NCBI RefSeq assembly: GCF_905475465.1
Contig: NC_062243.1
Coordinates: forward strand, 10,254,267-10,318,266
DNA from: Pieris napi
Lineage: Eukaryota > Arthropoda > Insecta > Lepidoptera > Pieridae
Length of the DNA stretch: 64,000 bases
Direction of reading: 5' to 3'
The notes beneath the pieces are model-generated. The model was given only the letters and a program-made list of their open reading frames with translations, was not told the DNA's origin and did no database searches. The translations under genes were made by a program, and so were the position numbers. Below are positions 12,401 to 27,400 of the stretch, piece by piece. Each line of letters begins with the position of its first letter. The stretch's first letter is position 1.

Positions 12401-15400
12401 TAAAAAGCTATGATAGAAAAATACGCACACATTTTTTAATACAAGTTACAAAAATTCTGTTACTTCGTGAAAATAATTAAGAGATAAAAGTAAGTTAAAC
12501 ATAGCCAAAATTTTTCGTCTTAATCTTTGTCAAGAATTTTTCACACAAAAGCTTTACATTATGTAGTCGTTCCTTACGAGTTCATTGTAACGTAAATTAT
12601 TTAACTAATTGGACATTGAATTAAGGGTACCTTTTTTCGGATATATAAAGTGTGTTGTATAAGATATTTGGGTGAATAAAATACTTTTTACGACATAAAA
12701 TATACATCTTATTGTAGAAAATAATTATACAATTTTCTAGCTTATAATTCTAGCTTCGCTCAAGCAAATACTAAGCATTGTTGTAGGATGCGATAAACTA
12801 GCAGTTTTAATTACAATACTCATCAATAATATTCAAAGAGCTTTAAGTATATAGAGCGGGCAGTGGAAAACTGTCATAGAAAATCTTTGCGTTTATTCTG
12901 ACACTAGAAGAATGAACCGTTTGTAGTTAGTGCTATTACTTAAATCTCTTTGACACTAATCTAACCTAGCCTTATATTTTATATACATTTGTTTGATCAT
13001 AGCTGCCTTCATTCTTAGCTATATTTTATTACGTATGTACAGAACTAGTGGATCTTACCATTGAAATACCAAGTGACGTTAGGCGTTGGGGCTCCTACAG
13101 CCCTGCAGGCGATGGTGGCATCCTTGCCGTCCAAAACGGTGAGGTTTGATGGGGCACTTTGCATTACTGGTGGAGACGCTACAAGCCACACAATCAGTTA
13201 GTCTACAGACACACATTTACACTATAGGAATATAAAATGCGGTATCAACATATGGAAGAAAATATTTTTAAGTTTTGGTAATACCCCGACTGTGAGATTG
13301 TTATGACCAAAAAGTTATGTATTTTGTTGCGTAGTTTTTTCTTCCACATGTTTTATTCGCATTGTTCTAATGTTAGTTTACACACGGTGATCGGATATAC
13401 CGAAGCAGATTATAATTACAATTATGCATGCATAAACAATTGTTATATGATCGAGTATAAGACCGGTATTCCAAAACGTGACTCAGATTCTGTGCCAACA
13501 TATTGTATTGAACATAACAACAAATACATTTTGTCTAGAAATACGTTTTAAAATACGGACATATTTTGAAAGGTGCGGCTTTGGTTGAAGGTTCACAAAT
13601 TTTAATAAACGGATCCGTAAGATTAATTCAACGCAGTCTTAATGATTAAAAAACATTCCTTAATTAGTCTATTAAGAAACTCAATATCACGTTCTTTTAT
13701 TCGTAATATTTCTTAACGTTGATAAACTGGCTAAGTTTCGCGAAAACAATGATTCATGCTTTTCGATAAAATGACGATCGTCACATGCGAACAAATAATA
13801 TTCATAATGATGACAAAACTGCATCTACGTGTTGGTGATGAACTAAAACCTTAAAAGCATCCACACTGTGATAAAAATTATAAAAGTGCAGGAATACACC
13901 AACTGGTCGCTTACTGCCGGCATCGAATTTAAACGGTTTTGTTTTTCTATCAGAAGTCCTCATTCGAATTAACTTCATGTGACTGCGTCGGATGCGTGAA
14001 CCATCCAATGCTGCGACAGTATTAATTATTAATATAATTCATATAAATACCAACTTAACTGAGACTTGTACTTACTCTTAATTTTCAACCAAGTGTAAAT
14101 GGACGATTCTCCAGCTTCATTACTCGCGATACATTGGTAAATGCCCATGTCTTCCATTTTAAGGTCGTTTATAACAAGGCTCCTATCAACTTCAACTCTA
14201 TACCTTCCCCCGCCATCGTCGACATCAGCGTTATCTGCTTCACCGGCATCTGCGCCGACGCTCGCAATTTTCCTGGCGTCCTTATACCACGTGATACCAG
14301 GTAAGGGTGTACCTTGTACGTTACATTCTAATACAATTGCGTTTCCGTATTCTCCATATGTTTCGGTTTTCAGGTTAGTGAGCATAATAGGCTTTTCGAA
14401 TACCGTCACACTTGCAGCCGCGGTGACGGTTGCGAAGCCCCCAGTTTTCAATCTGGCTTGACACATGTACTTTCCCGTGTGCTTGGCATTGGCGGATATC
14501 AGACTTAATGTTCTATTCCACTGGTCATTTAAGTCGTAAGTGATTCCCGCCAAGTCGATCAATATGCCGTCTTTGAACCATAACGTTTCGAGTTCATGCA
14601 GAGGCCGAGCATTGGCTATGCAATATAAGTTTGTGTATTCTTGACCTTTAATCACTTTAGTGTCCTGAGGTTTTATTATAATTTCTGGGGCAATTTCTTT
14701 ATTGTCGTCCCCGTATACATTTAATCTGATGTAAGGGCTATTTTCTACTTTACCTAATTGAGTATTGATCGCACGAGCTCTGAAGCAAAAACAGTTTATA
14801 AAAATTACAAGAAACCTTACACGTCTAGAGTAAAATGATTAAGCCCAAGACAGATTAGTTTAAAACGCAATGTCTCATGTAATAAGTCGAAGCAACATGG
14901 TAGTCAACTACAATACCAACTTATTTCAAAAGAAAAACCACTAGGGATAAAGTTTTCTATAATTAAGTTGAAATACACAAATAAAGTTTGGCTATTATTT
15001 ACCTATACGCTCTTTGATCTTCCCTAGAAGCGCACAAAATAACAAGTTGATGTTTATCGGTGATAGCATATTTTTGGTCGTAGCTAGGCACTCCATTGAC
15101 CCCTTTTTCATCTTGCCACACGACTGTCGGAGGTGGTTCTGAATCAATCGGTGGAAAGTCTAGGATAGCAGCCTTTCCAGATTCTACAGTCACAACTGAC
15201 TCAACCGTATTTTCAAACATTCCCATATCTGTAATTCCAAATGAAAATAAATGTAGGTCTCATTAATTATAATTGTACGCATTTGTTCGCAAAAAATATT
15301 CTCGAAACATTAATAAAAGAACAAGAATACAAATTTTTATTCGTAGGTGTAGAAGTTAAGTATGTTTTAAATTTGTTCTTGGATAAAAGCTGTTTTAAAA

Positions 15401-18400
15401 CCTCCGCTTACATGCAACAAAAATGTTGTTTTTTTCACTGAATATAGCACCGACGTCATTCTTTGCTATACACTGGTAGGCTCCGGCGTCATCCTTTTGA
15501 GTATTCTGAATTTTATAAAAGAGCTCCGATGAATAATCTCCAAGTGGTATACCGTTTTTCAACCACCTGTACATCGGTTGAGGAATACCTATAACATGAT
15601 ACTTAGATTACACACCAAATATAAAACAAAATGTTTTAAATTATTCAATTTCTTACCGATTGCAGAACATTGTAATATCTTTGTGGTACTTTCTCTGACA
15701 ATGCTATTTGAGGAAGATGGTTGTGTGGTGAACCTAGGTGGTTGCATTTGTGCTGTAACAAAAAGAAAAATTAATTTACCTATAATTAGAACTGTTTAAA
15801 TTCTTATTGGATAGCGGATTAAAGTATATAGCAACAATTACAATTGCGTAATATTAAAACCGTTATCGGCCAGTTATTTATTATGACATTATTAATTCAG
15901 CGTCTTCTGAGAAACTTATTTGGGACTCGAAAGTCTGCGTCATCAAACTTCGTAATTTTTAATGAATGCGGATCACTCGGGGCCAGGCCCCAGGAGTGTA
16001 GCCTCTTAAATTCCTAAAGCCATGCATGAATGTATGTATTCATACAAAATTCATCCTTATGAGCAAGGAAACGAAATGTGTAAATTAGAAGCTTCGTCGC
16101 GGCGTTAATTCAGAAATTGGTCGGTAAGTAGCACAGTCGAAAGAATTGGTACTTAAATTCTTAAACGGTGTTGTATTTAAGGTCATATGCAGTTTTTTGT
16201 AAAAAAAAATTGAAGATGTGTGAGTTATTGCGTCAGTGGTCATTATCACCCATTAAAAAGCACACTAAGACTGTTTTTTTTTAATATTTTAAAAAATACA
16301 GCTACCTTTTTGGCACAATCGGTTCTCTGATAATAATTTTTACAATTGAATTTTTTTATTAATTTAATTGAAATGGTAAACACAACTACATATCCCGTTT
16401 TTGTAACAAAGAAATTAAAAATAGCCAATAAGTTAATTTGCATATTTTTTTATCGCTTTGATTAAAAATATACATTTTTATTAGAAGTTAACGTAAAAAA
16501 ATAAGAATATCATCAATAGAAACTCGTCAATGCAAAGTGTCTTACTTAAAATAATTACAGTTACGTAATAACTTAATGAGTACTGACTCCGTGGCTTAAA
16601 TTATTGTCATTTGTTCGATTTTGGTCGAAACTATTGCCAGTTGAGTCTGAATAACAATCCTCATTAGTGCATGCTGGATTTTTTTAAATAAATTATAATG
16701 ACATGTTACATATGCCTTTAATAACGTATTTTAATTATGGGGACTCCAATTTGTTATCTCAATGAAAGAAAAATTAACAAAAAAATTCTCTATAAAGAAT
16801 ATCATTAGTACTCAAAAGAGCAATGTTGCTCATAGCTTGAGCATGCGTCTCTCTAGCTTGAGTTGCGTTCGAATCCCGGCTTTCCATATATATGTTTCTT
16901 ACTATGTGCGCATTTAACACTCGTACGTACAGTGAAAGTATCCTAAGAAAACCATCATACCTTACACACAAATATCAACAGTACAAAAAGAAGACCTTCT
17001 TGACTATCAAACAAAATAAATGAAACGAAACAGATAAAGAAATCACTGTTTTGTTAGTACTTAAATAGTCTTTTCCTTTCTTTTCCCCCGAATATTTTTT
17101 CACGCCAAAGTTCTAAGCCCTATTGTTTTATTGAAGGGTAAGTCAGTAAACTTTCGTATTTGTCGCGTAAAACCTTATTGATAGCATTTTCTCTTTGAAT
17201 TGATACGGAACTTATGGTTTCACACGTTCTTCGTTATAATTGACTTCAATCAATAGCGGAATAGCTATGACAGAGTTCTTACCGTGGGTATTCAATTCGT
17301 GTTTAAATATCTAGTTTTATTAGGGATGTGAAAAAATAATCGATTATGGAAAAAATCGATTAAAATCGATTTTTGTACGCGATTTTAATATTAAAATAAT
17401 TGATTATTTTTATAATTGAAAATCAATCATAGTCGATTTTTCATCTGCCACCTCCCGACATAATGTCTGGTCTTTTATAACCACGACCTCGAACTATTAG
17501 GGATATTCGATATACATCGATGTTTACAATGCGATACATTGAATAGATCCGATGCTTTGAAGATGGATACCTATACTCGATGCATTGATGTATTTTTATA
17601 AAACATCGAAAGGGTGATGACCAGTTAATTTCACAAGTTTGAATTGAACACTATAATTTAAAAGTAAAATAAATTTATTCAGCAGCACAAGGTTACAAAA
17701 AATAAAAAAGATATCAAAAATATGTACTGCAATGTGCTACTACACGGAAGGAAGGAAGGCATACACTCAGCATCTATCAAATTTCACCTAAAATCTATCA
17801 AAACGAGATTAGGTTAGTTTCAATTTTGATTATTCTAAAACTTTAATTTGTGTTTATAATTTCTATTGTTTATTTTTAATTAATAAACCCATGAAAAATA
17901 AAATATTTAAGGTGTTTATTTTGAAATTATTCCAAAAATTGGGAAAAAAATCGATTAATAAAAAAATCGATTATTTATTAACCGATATTTCATGTTAAAA
18001 AAACAATCGATTAATCAAAAATCGTTTTTTTATGCACAATGTCACATCCCTAAGTTTTATGCTTTCTTTTCATACAAAAGTAGAAACAAACTCAAGAGTA
18101 ATTACAATTTGTATTACATAATCTTACTTTTATAGACTTAAGATAGAAAGTACCTACTATTACTAATCGTATACTAAAGCATTAGCAATTTCCGAAGTGA
18201 AATGTCCTTTAACAGAATAATAAAATACAAGACTTTAATAATAAAAGAACCCCTTAGCCCTGGCTTTTTTTTACTAACTAAAATCCTTGCAACACCAGTG
18301 CCAAACATTTCAAGTTCATACGATTGAAATACCTATAAATTTTTGTCATTATAGTAAACAAAGCCTGTCGCAACCAGCTTCTTTACTAATATGTACAAGA

Positions 18401-21400
18401 GCTCTCATTCTGAAGTATCTTTAATGCAAAGATCGGGCAGTTACGATGTTGTCTATCTTAATATTTATCCAAGATCAAATTAACCCCAATACAGCCAGTG
18501 AATCACAGGATGCGGATTAAAGGCATTAGGTATTACAGAACACTGCGAAATTAATAAATCAGGGCGTTATAGTTAACCTCAATAGTTAAAAATACTTTAT
18601 GATAATGTATTCTAGGGAATTAAAATAAAAGGGATGTTATGCACAGATGTGTAATTTGTTTGGTTTTGTGTGCTATTGATTGACTGCAGTAACTGGCCCA
18701 GAAACACTCAACACGTGTTACGATTTATGCTTTAGCGTAATTTATAACCTTTACGAAAGTTTTTACACAATACCCGGATGACGTATCGAGTTCTACTTTA
18801 TCGATAAATATTTTTAAACCACAAAAAACGGAAGGTTAGGGTCCATTCATAACTCCACTGTGACTCTATGTAATTAAGGTAGGGAAATGATTTAGACTAG
18901 CCGCGCGTCTTTATTAATTTTGAAGTCGATTATAATATACTTATCATTTTAATCAAATTCTACCATACGATATTTAAGGTACTTTCCCTTCATGTCCTAT
19001 AACTTTGGGATGGCCCTGTATAAAATACACTTTTGCTGTTTAAAAAAAATAGTAAGTGTGAATAACAACCGCGAGTACGTGCTTAAAAATAAGGTTCAGA
19101 AACGAGACTTAGAGCTAAGTTCTGAGCTGAGCTGACTCCCGTACTTCAAAAATGTATGGGTTTTTGACATACGAGAATCTAAGTCGCGATTCTAATAAAT
19201 CTTAAGATAAACTCGAACATATAGTGTTATTCTTAGTTTAATTTACTTTCCGTGAAAAAAATTGTGTTATGTAAATTGCGTCATAATATTATACTTAAAT
19301 ATTTAATGTAAAGTTTTGATACGTAAATAGTAGTATACTATAAGTAGTTGGTTTAAAAAGTTTTTTGTAAGCTTGTCACCGGATCTTGGGAAGTGAAGCC
19401 TCAACTTCCCTTTCGAAAACGGAATTAAGTCATTGAATGTGTCGCGCAACAAAAACTCATGAAGGAACCAAGCAATAACGACCTATTACATATTTGAAAG
19501 ATGTTTCAATTATATATTAAGCGAAATGTAGTAAAAAGTAATAAATTAATGCATTTGAATTTTTAATTATGTAGAAATATAAATTCTTTAAATATAAGGA
19601 TTTCCATGTAACCATGATTTGTTTTTATCGTACAGGGGTCAAGCGTGCAAGAGGCTCATCTGATGTTAAGTGATACAGTCGCCCATGGGCACTCACACTG
19701 CCAGAAGGATCGCAAGTGCGTTGCCAGTCTTTTAGCAATTGGTACGCTCTTATGTTGAAGGACCTTAAGTCATACTTACTTTTGCCAAGTTTAATATACA
19801 CATAAAGTCGACGGCAAACTCGCTTAAATTTTTTTTTTATAAAGTTTGGAATAATAAAATATTTAAATAAAAATATTATTAAAATTTACGATCAATTACT
19901 TTAACATGTGATGAGGAGCATGATATAGTGGTTGCAGGTTCCTTTCGTCCATTCTTCTTTTGAAAACTGGCAGTAAATGTAAAATAAGAACCATTAATTT
20001 ATTTTACTGAAGTTAATTTATTTATGTTTACCACATCATACATAATACTATATCTACGGTATATGTTACAAACTCTATTATCTAAAATATATGACAATTT
20101 CATAATTAAGTACACATTAAGTTACCAAAGTGAACAAATGTTAGTTTGATTTGGTGTTTATTATTTCAGGTATAATACATACCAAAACATAATTGGATTG
20201 TTGGTCAGATTATAACGACTAGACCAAGGACAATTCATTCATACTAGTTCATGAACCATAATAAATGAAACTATTGTATGTAATGAATAGGGTGACTGCC
20301 TGGTTATAATCTAAACTGATAAAGTTAGATAAGCTATCACATACTCAACGTAACCCACTTTTAATGGCACGTTTTTTTGGAACAATCGCGCTCTTCAAAA
20401 TCTCTCGTAATCATTTACGCAGAGCCATTATTTCATTACCTTATACGACGCGATTATACGTTACTTTATTCTTGATAACTATGTACTTTAATACGTTTCT
20501 GTTTCACTACTTTAAAAACATCTAATAAAGCAGTCTTTTACATATATTTTGTTGAATTTAAGTTCAAGATAGTTACAACTTAAAATATAACAAAGAATTT
20601 AATTACATGAAAATATTATTCCAATTAGATAAAGTCAAAAAGAAAAAAATAAAGTACAAGTAACAGAAGCCAATAAAGTACCTACAGAAATCACTCAAAG
20701 TAAGCGATTTTAAATACTTTTTAATTTAGCTAATTTAGTTCTATTGTCTCCATCACGATTAAATAAAATGCTGTTTGCCGTCGTGATTTGGTTAGGTTAG
20801 GCATAATCCAATAACCTTCACATAGAGTTTCTTCTCCCTTCTCTAGAGACTTTTCATCCATTTGACTGAACGTCAAGAGCCCGAGAATAGTGATATATTT
20901 GGGATAGTGGAGGAATATGAATGATTCCTAGTATTTAGTCAGCAGTGTTAGCTTAGCTTCAGCTTGCGACATTCCTCCCTCCCACTTTGTGTCTAAGACT
21001 ATGCTATCTATCGTAAGGTGAAACAAAACATCGTGAGGAAACCGACATGCCTTAGACCAAATAGTTGACGGCGTATGTCAGGCACAGGAGGCTCTACACC
21101 TCACTGAAAAACGAAACAGATATATAAATCTGATGTGTGGTCCTCAAAGGTTGTGCCGCAACTGCTTTAGTGTAATTTAGTGTTTATAAGCTGTAATTAA
21201 TAAACACTTTCATTGTGGTAGTAGAGTGGTTACGAGTCTAGAACAACTTTTTTAAAGCAAGTCAAATATGCAGAATCAAACGTAGGTCCCTTACCTAATG
21301 CCTCAGGTCACATCAGATATGAATAGGTTGGACGGAAGTTGCTCGTGTTGCTTGATTGAAAATGTACATTACACTGGGCTAATAATTAAAAGTTCAATAT

Positions 21401-24400
21401 GTTCGTACGTACGTATTGTTTAAATTATGAGATGAGAAGTTGTGTTTGGATCCGGTGATTTTCATAGAATAATAAATACGTATTCGCATTTATTTCATAC
21501 AAACTCATGCACTATTTTATTAATAGGTGAAAGAACTATTGTGTTCCGGGAATCGATCATAGGTCGTCCGGGTTTTATGTAAAATCTGTTACTAAACTAT
21601 AGAGTAAAAGTAGTCTATACCGTCTTCCTTATAATTATTCTAAATTTATATATATGAAAACTTCACGTAGCGGCCAAATCGGTTAATTCTAAGTTTCGGA
21701 AAATAAACTTATTTTTTAAATGATTACTATATTAATTTCATATTTAAATATAGTTTATGCATGCATAGCGTTTATATTGCAAGATTGGCTTTGGATGATT
21801 TGTATAGTACCTATCAAAAACAATGGACAAGCATCGACTATTATTTTTTTCTCATGACCGACGAACGAAATTAAACACACTAAAATTACAAAAAAAACAA
21901 TAAGACTGTGAACCCGATATAAGAATGTAGATGAACTCTGATTATAGCATTAACGCTGTTACTAGCATTTACTTGCATCGCGTGTTCACGTGTGTTGTAT
22001 TTTACTTATCGCGTAAATTGCTCACAATTTTTAAGGTTATTTCATACTTCGTTCATTAGGTAAATACTTCTTTAAAAATACTTTACATTCATTTTTGTTT
22101 AATTATCTAAGCTTTAACGCCTTCCTGACCTAAAATTAACTCCAATTGGTATGTAATCTGGATGTCCTAGGTTTGATTCCGGGCGACAAAATTATTATTT
22201 CTAGACAGCTGATTATCTTGCCTTATTAAAAAAACCTTTATATAGTGAAATAGTGAAAACAACATCAATAGTGATATATAACCTAGCGGAAACAAAATTT
22301 ATTAGATAATGATTTAAGCATTTAAAACGAATTACTTCATAATATAGAAAATATTTTATAAGGCGTAAAAATACAACAATTTCTTAACCATTTTGACCGC
22401 ATTAAAACCTGCTTAAACCTAAGTAATTAATAATATTATAAATACCTTACTATTCTAGTTCTCCGGACCACCTGTGGTTTTTAACTTTTTACGCGTTTTC
22501 TAGTAATTGCATTTCCAATATAACAAGCTTACCCCTGGCTAAATGCCAACATCTGAACTGTTTCGCAAACTTAAAGTATTTACGTCCCATTGTTCAAGTT
22601 TCGATCAGACTTTGCTAACATAACTTCGATCTCCGAATTAAAATCGTATATTTATAAAAAATGAATTCAAATGTGTTTCAAATATTTATTTTATAACTTA
22701 TATGAATCTTGGAAACAGATACGTTAGAATGTGAACGATCTAGACTAGGATTAAAATTGATAAAGGGATTCATTGAATAACTTCTCAAATCAAATCAAAA
22801 TCATTTATTGATATAGGTAACACAATGTACACATATGAACGTCAAAAAAGAATTATATATTAAATGCTTCTAATTTTACATTTACTGTCAGTTCTCAAAT
22901 CAAGAGCGTAGAACGGAAAGAAGAACTGCCAATAAACTCTCCGCCACTCTTTTTAATCACCATGTTTTTTGTTTTACATAATGTTTGTAAGGAGCTGCAA
23001 CCATTACACCATGTTCCACATGACATCTTTAGTCTGTACCGTCATAACCTACTCATACAGTTGTATCCAGTATCGTAACAGCCAAATCGAAAACTTATTG
23101 ATGAGGAACTTAAGTAATGCTTAATGTAGAAGATTTTGTGGGAAAATGGACAAGAATACAGGAGGATGTAGAACAAAAAAGCTATGACAGAACACATGTA
23201 TTTTACTTCCAATTTTCTAATACATTTTTATATTAATTCGTCGTTTTAAAAATAGCTTGGTTTTACCTTGCATAGAGACAAGTTATGATTGATAAGTGGT
23301 GGTTATATAAAAGAGATATCTCATTAACAACCAAAGCCCCAAGCCATTTGTTGTTTGAAGAGCTTTGTATTACATTTTATTGTAGAAACTTTTTATTTCA
23401 AACAAAGTTTATTTAGGGAACTCCCATTTCTTACTTTTTATTAAAGTATGTCACAGCTGAGCCCAGATTAATGCAGGACTATTTAATTATTAAGATAGAC
23501 ATAATAGGGTAAGTATGAAAGAGTTATAAGCCTTACCTATGTGAGAGGTATGACTTAGGTATGCACATAGATATTTGGTACTAAAAACTTATATGAACTG
23601 TTCTGGTCTCTGGCAGAATGACCAGCGCCGTGGAACACGTCTGCTCATCAGCATGATGAGCCAGGGCCAGTTACCACCACAACACATACATAAAATGTAC
23701 CTTATTCTTTAACAAATTTTTTAAAGAATAAGGTACATTTTTTTTTGATTATTATTATTTTGTGTGTTTCTTTCTGTGTGTATTTCGTTGGTAATAAATG
23801 TTATTTCTAATTATGGTACTTGCAGAATTAATAGGCCTCCTTAAAATTCCCGCTAAACCTGGCGGGTTCGGTCCGCGAAACCTCCTCGCGAAGATCCTGA
23901 AGACCAAATATTAAACTATCTCAACTATTGGCTACCAACTCAGCCTCGGAAGTGGTCTATATACGCTGTACTTTATGGTCAATAAAGGCCGCATAGGTAA
24001 GCCTCAACAACTATATTTGACGTTAATGATTCATGGTAAGGTTCTAGTTGCTTGCCTTGCCCTTTAAAGTGCCTTATTAATACATCGCCTTAAGCAATTC
24101 TTTTAAAAGGATAACCTAAGGTAATATTCTAAAGCAAAACATCCTAATATATTATGTAAAATTCATTGAGGCTTACATTTCAAAGTGAAGCAGCGTTTCC
24201 GTTACGTGACTCAGAGCATTGGCACGTATCGTAAGACCACTAACATACTAATAGAGCCACAGAAGGCCATTTTTTATTCGGGGAATTCAGGACGTTTAAT
24301 AATGATTGAATACATATAACAATTCTAAGCGCATCGTGAAATGTCTCAACAATTCAAGCGTAGTGGCATTTGGTTGGAAAGAAACATTTATTGCAGACAA

Positions 24401-27400
24401 GAGTTTCTTATTAAGTTTTTGTCAAAGGAACGCTACATTTTATATCCAATAGAGGAAATAAAGGAGATTCGGACCTATTAAAATCAGCGTTCTAAGTAAA
24501 GACTATTATATGACAATGATACATTTTTATCTAAATTTACTTATAAAGAGCGGACGATGGCGATATGATATAGCAGGCTTTTTGTCACGTGAGTTGGAAG
24601 AACAAACTCATAATGAAAATTTAAACAAATTATTAATACATCTCTATTTGTTATCGCAATGTGACTCGCCAGTTGGGCCGGTCTTGTAATCCGAGCTGTA
24701 CCACATACCGCACCCGCGTACTCTGTATTGACCAGAGAAACCTTTCGCCATCGCATGCTTTGTTCGAGTGAACGAAGCCTGTCAAGTTACTATACGACGT
24801 TCCTTTTAAATTTAAAATACGTAACTCGAAGTTCGGGTCTTGAGTCATGGCCAACTCAATAGTGACCATTATTAGCATCTTTTCCGGTTAAGCCTAACTA
24901 TATAATTATTACAATATTTTCAGTCGAATTTATAAAAAAGGCAGCGAAATTTCTTAGATTACATAAAACTATTAGTAGTATAGTAATTTCGTTATAAACG
25001 TCTTCAAGATTCTGTACTTTTTATTATTATAAAATAAAAACGATTTCTTGAATTCTCCAGCAGGTAATAAAACATTGGTCTCGACTCTAATGACTCACGA
25101 TCAGTGGAATGACCACTCTAACACGTAACAGTAGTTTGATAAATCCTTTTAAAAATCACAACAAATAAAAATCGACTTATGAAATATGTATAATCAGAAT
25201 ATCGTGCACGCTGCCCGCTACAGTGCATGCTAAAGGTTTGCCCTAATTCCCCGCGGCATACTTAATATTAATTTCATTTTAATTATTTTCAATATATAGA
25301 AAATTAACCTACATGAGCAATGGCGCAAGAAATTTATTGAAATACAATTAAAACCGATTCGGGAATCAATATGGTTAAAACTGCGATGTTGCAGATTTGA
25401 ACAGTTCGTTGGTTTGCTAATTAAAAGTTTACCCAAGCCGATGTTAAATGGCAAGAGAATGCATTTTAATTGTTAAACAATTGTGTTTAAAAAGTGTATA
25501 TATGCTTGTTTACATTGCCTACATTACACTGCCATCTTTATTTTTTCTGAAATATCTTTGTACATTTATAAAATTCAATAGAAAGAAATGCTGGTAATTC
25601 TTTAACTTCAAAGTTCAGAAACATAAGAAATTTTATTGGGTTGCCCTTGGCGCACGGCATTATGTGTTAATTGGCCATTTCTAATCGAAACCGGATCAAC
25701 TAAGAAAAAACTTGGAATGCACGCTATATCAATTTGGTATATTAGACAAAGCTGTGGCTCATATGTTAATACTATATAATGTAGGTAAACAATAATATAG
25801 AAATCGATGTCTACGGCGACATTATAGACATACTAGCTGACCCGGCAAACGTTTGTTTTGCCAAGTATATTATTTCTAGGAAACATTTTTTTAGTTCAAT
25901 AAAAATAACTATGAATCCGCAATAATAAATAATAGGGCTTGATCGTAGAGAAGTGAAAATTAGGTTGTATGTATTTTTGTATTCTGTATCATAAAAAAAT
26001 TTTTCGTTTCGGAGGAGTATGGGAACGAACATTGTGACACGAGAATTTTATATATTAGATAGAGATGGTCTTTTGTTGATGTGGGACAGTCAAATGGCAT
26101 GCCCACAACACATTGGTTAAGATTCAAATGTCAAAAATGTATTAGATTTTGACATAACATTGACGTTTCTAAATCATACCCATTGTTCTTGTAGTACAAC
26201 TTCGGTTTGCCCCGTTTAAAGAGTAAATAAATCTAATATATTTTGACAATCGGGAGTCATACCTATGGCTAAGTCGTCACTCTGAATCCTACTTCAAATT
26301 TAGGAACATCTGCATTAATTAATATTTTATTATTAAAACATAAAGAAATCAAAAAGTATCAGAGTAAGTAGTTAATAAGGAGTGTTCACCGTTAACTCAA
26401 ATGTATTATTTATACATTTACCGCGTAACTATTCGATCATCCCGTTACATCTGCTGAACTCTCAGGCATCCCGACTTGGTGCTTACTTGACTTACACCAA
26501 CCAATTAAGGCATTCTCCAGTTTTTATTAAACATCCAACACTGTTATCATTTAAATCTTCAAAATACACTGCGATCACGAAGAGTACGCAATTCATATAA
26601 ACATTTCAATAAACAATTCTAAAAAATTTCCAATATTTCGTGCTTTAGAGCAAATATATGATATTATATGTATAAAACATAATATATTATATGTATTTAA
26701 AAAAATATAGTTTACTTATTTCTTACGCTTAAATTTGTACGAATTTCTTAGTTAACATCATCGATATCAAAGGAATGCAGATAAAGTCGCGGCCAACGGC
26801 CAGTTAAAATACTTTCTTTGGTTCTAAAGTGAAACGATCATCGGACGAGATTACTAACTGGCGAGTCATCATTTCGAATGCGTTAGAAATCTTTACCTAA
26901 AATTTTCATTTATTACGACTACTAAAGAACATTACTTCAAAATATAGTATTTTGCACTTCTATAATTAAATTAGAGTTTGTTTGAACTTTTTACATTTTT
27001 ATTCGATATTTATGATAAGTTAAATCTAATCTGTATTAAACCTTTTTTTAGTTTTATCATAAATTTCAAAATTCGAACACTGAGGCACTGTTTTATACTC
27101 AGTATTTGAAAATAGAATCTTCTTTAGTTTAAAGCACTTTACCTGTTTAAATTATTGTAATCATGAATATTGAGTAGACTATTTAGCCTATATGTAATAT
27201 TTACGAAATCACAATACACAGAATACAATATAGTGTTCATCAAAACTTATTGACTTTGTTAAGGACAAGTGACACGTATAATAGGATCGATTAATTTCTA
27301 TTTTTACTCTCGGACGTAGCACGGTTGAGAGGCAACGCTCACTCGGGTGTAATGATTAACAAAGGATGCTAACATTTGACCCTAAAAGTATTTTCATGTA

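Noticed and set aside
13303..13551. 82-codon plus-strand open frame in an sdk intron
   Set aside because: No family resemblance, no splice context, and composition like the surrounding intron.
14141..14461. 106-codon plus-strand open frame
   Set aside because: It is the shadow of sdk exon 5 on the opposite strand.
15413..15440. Earlier GTGAAA donor for sdk exon 3
   Set aside because: It would also keep phase 1 but would delete the last Ig1 strand. The GTAAGC donor restores the conserved VAYMG junction.
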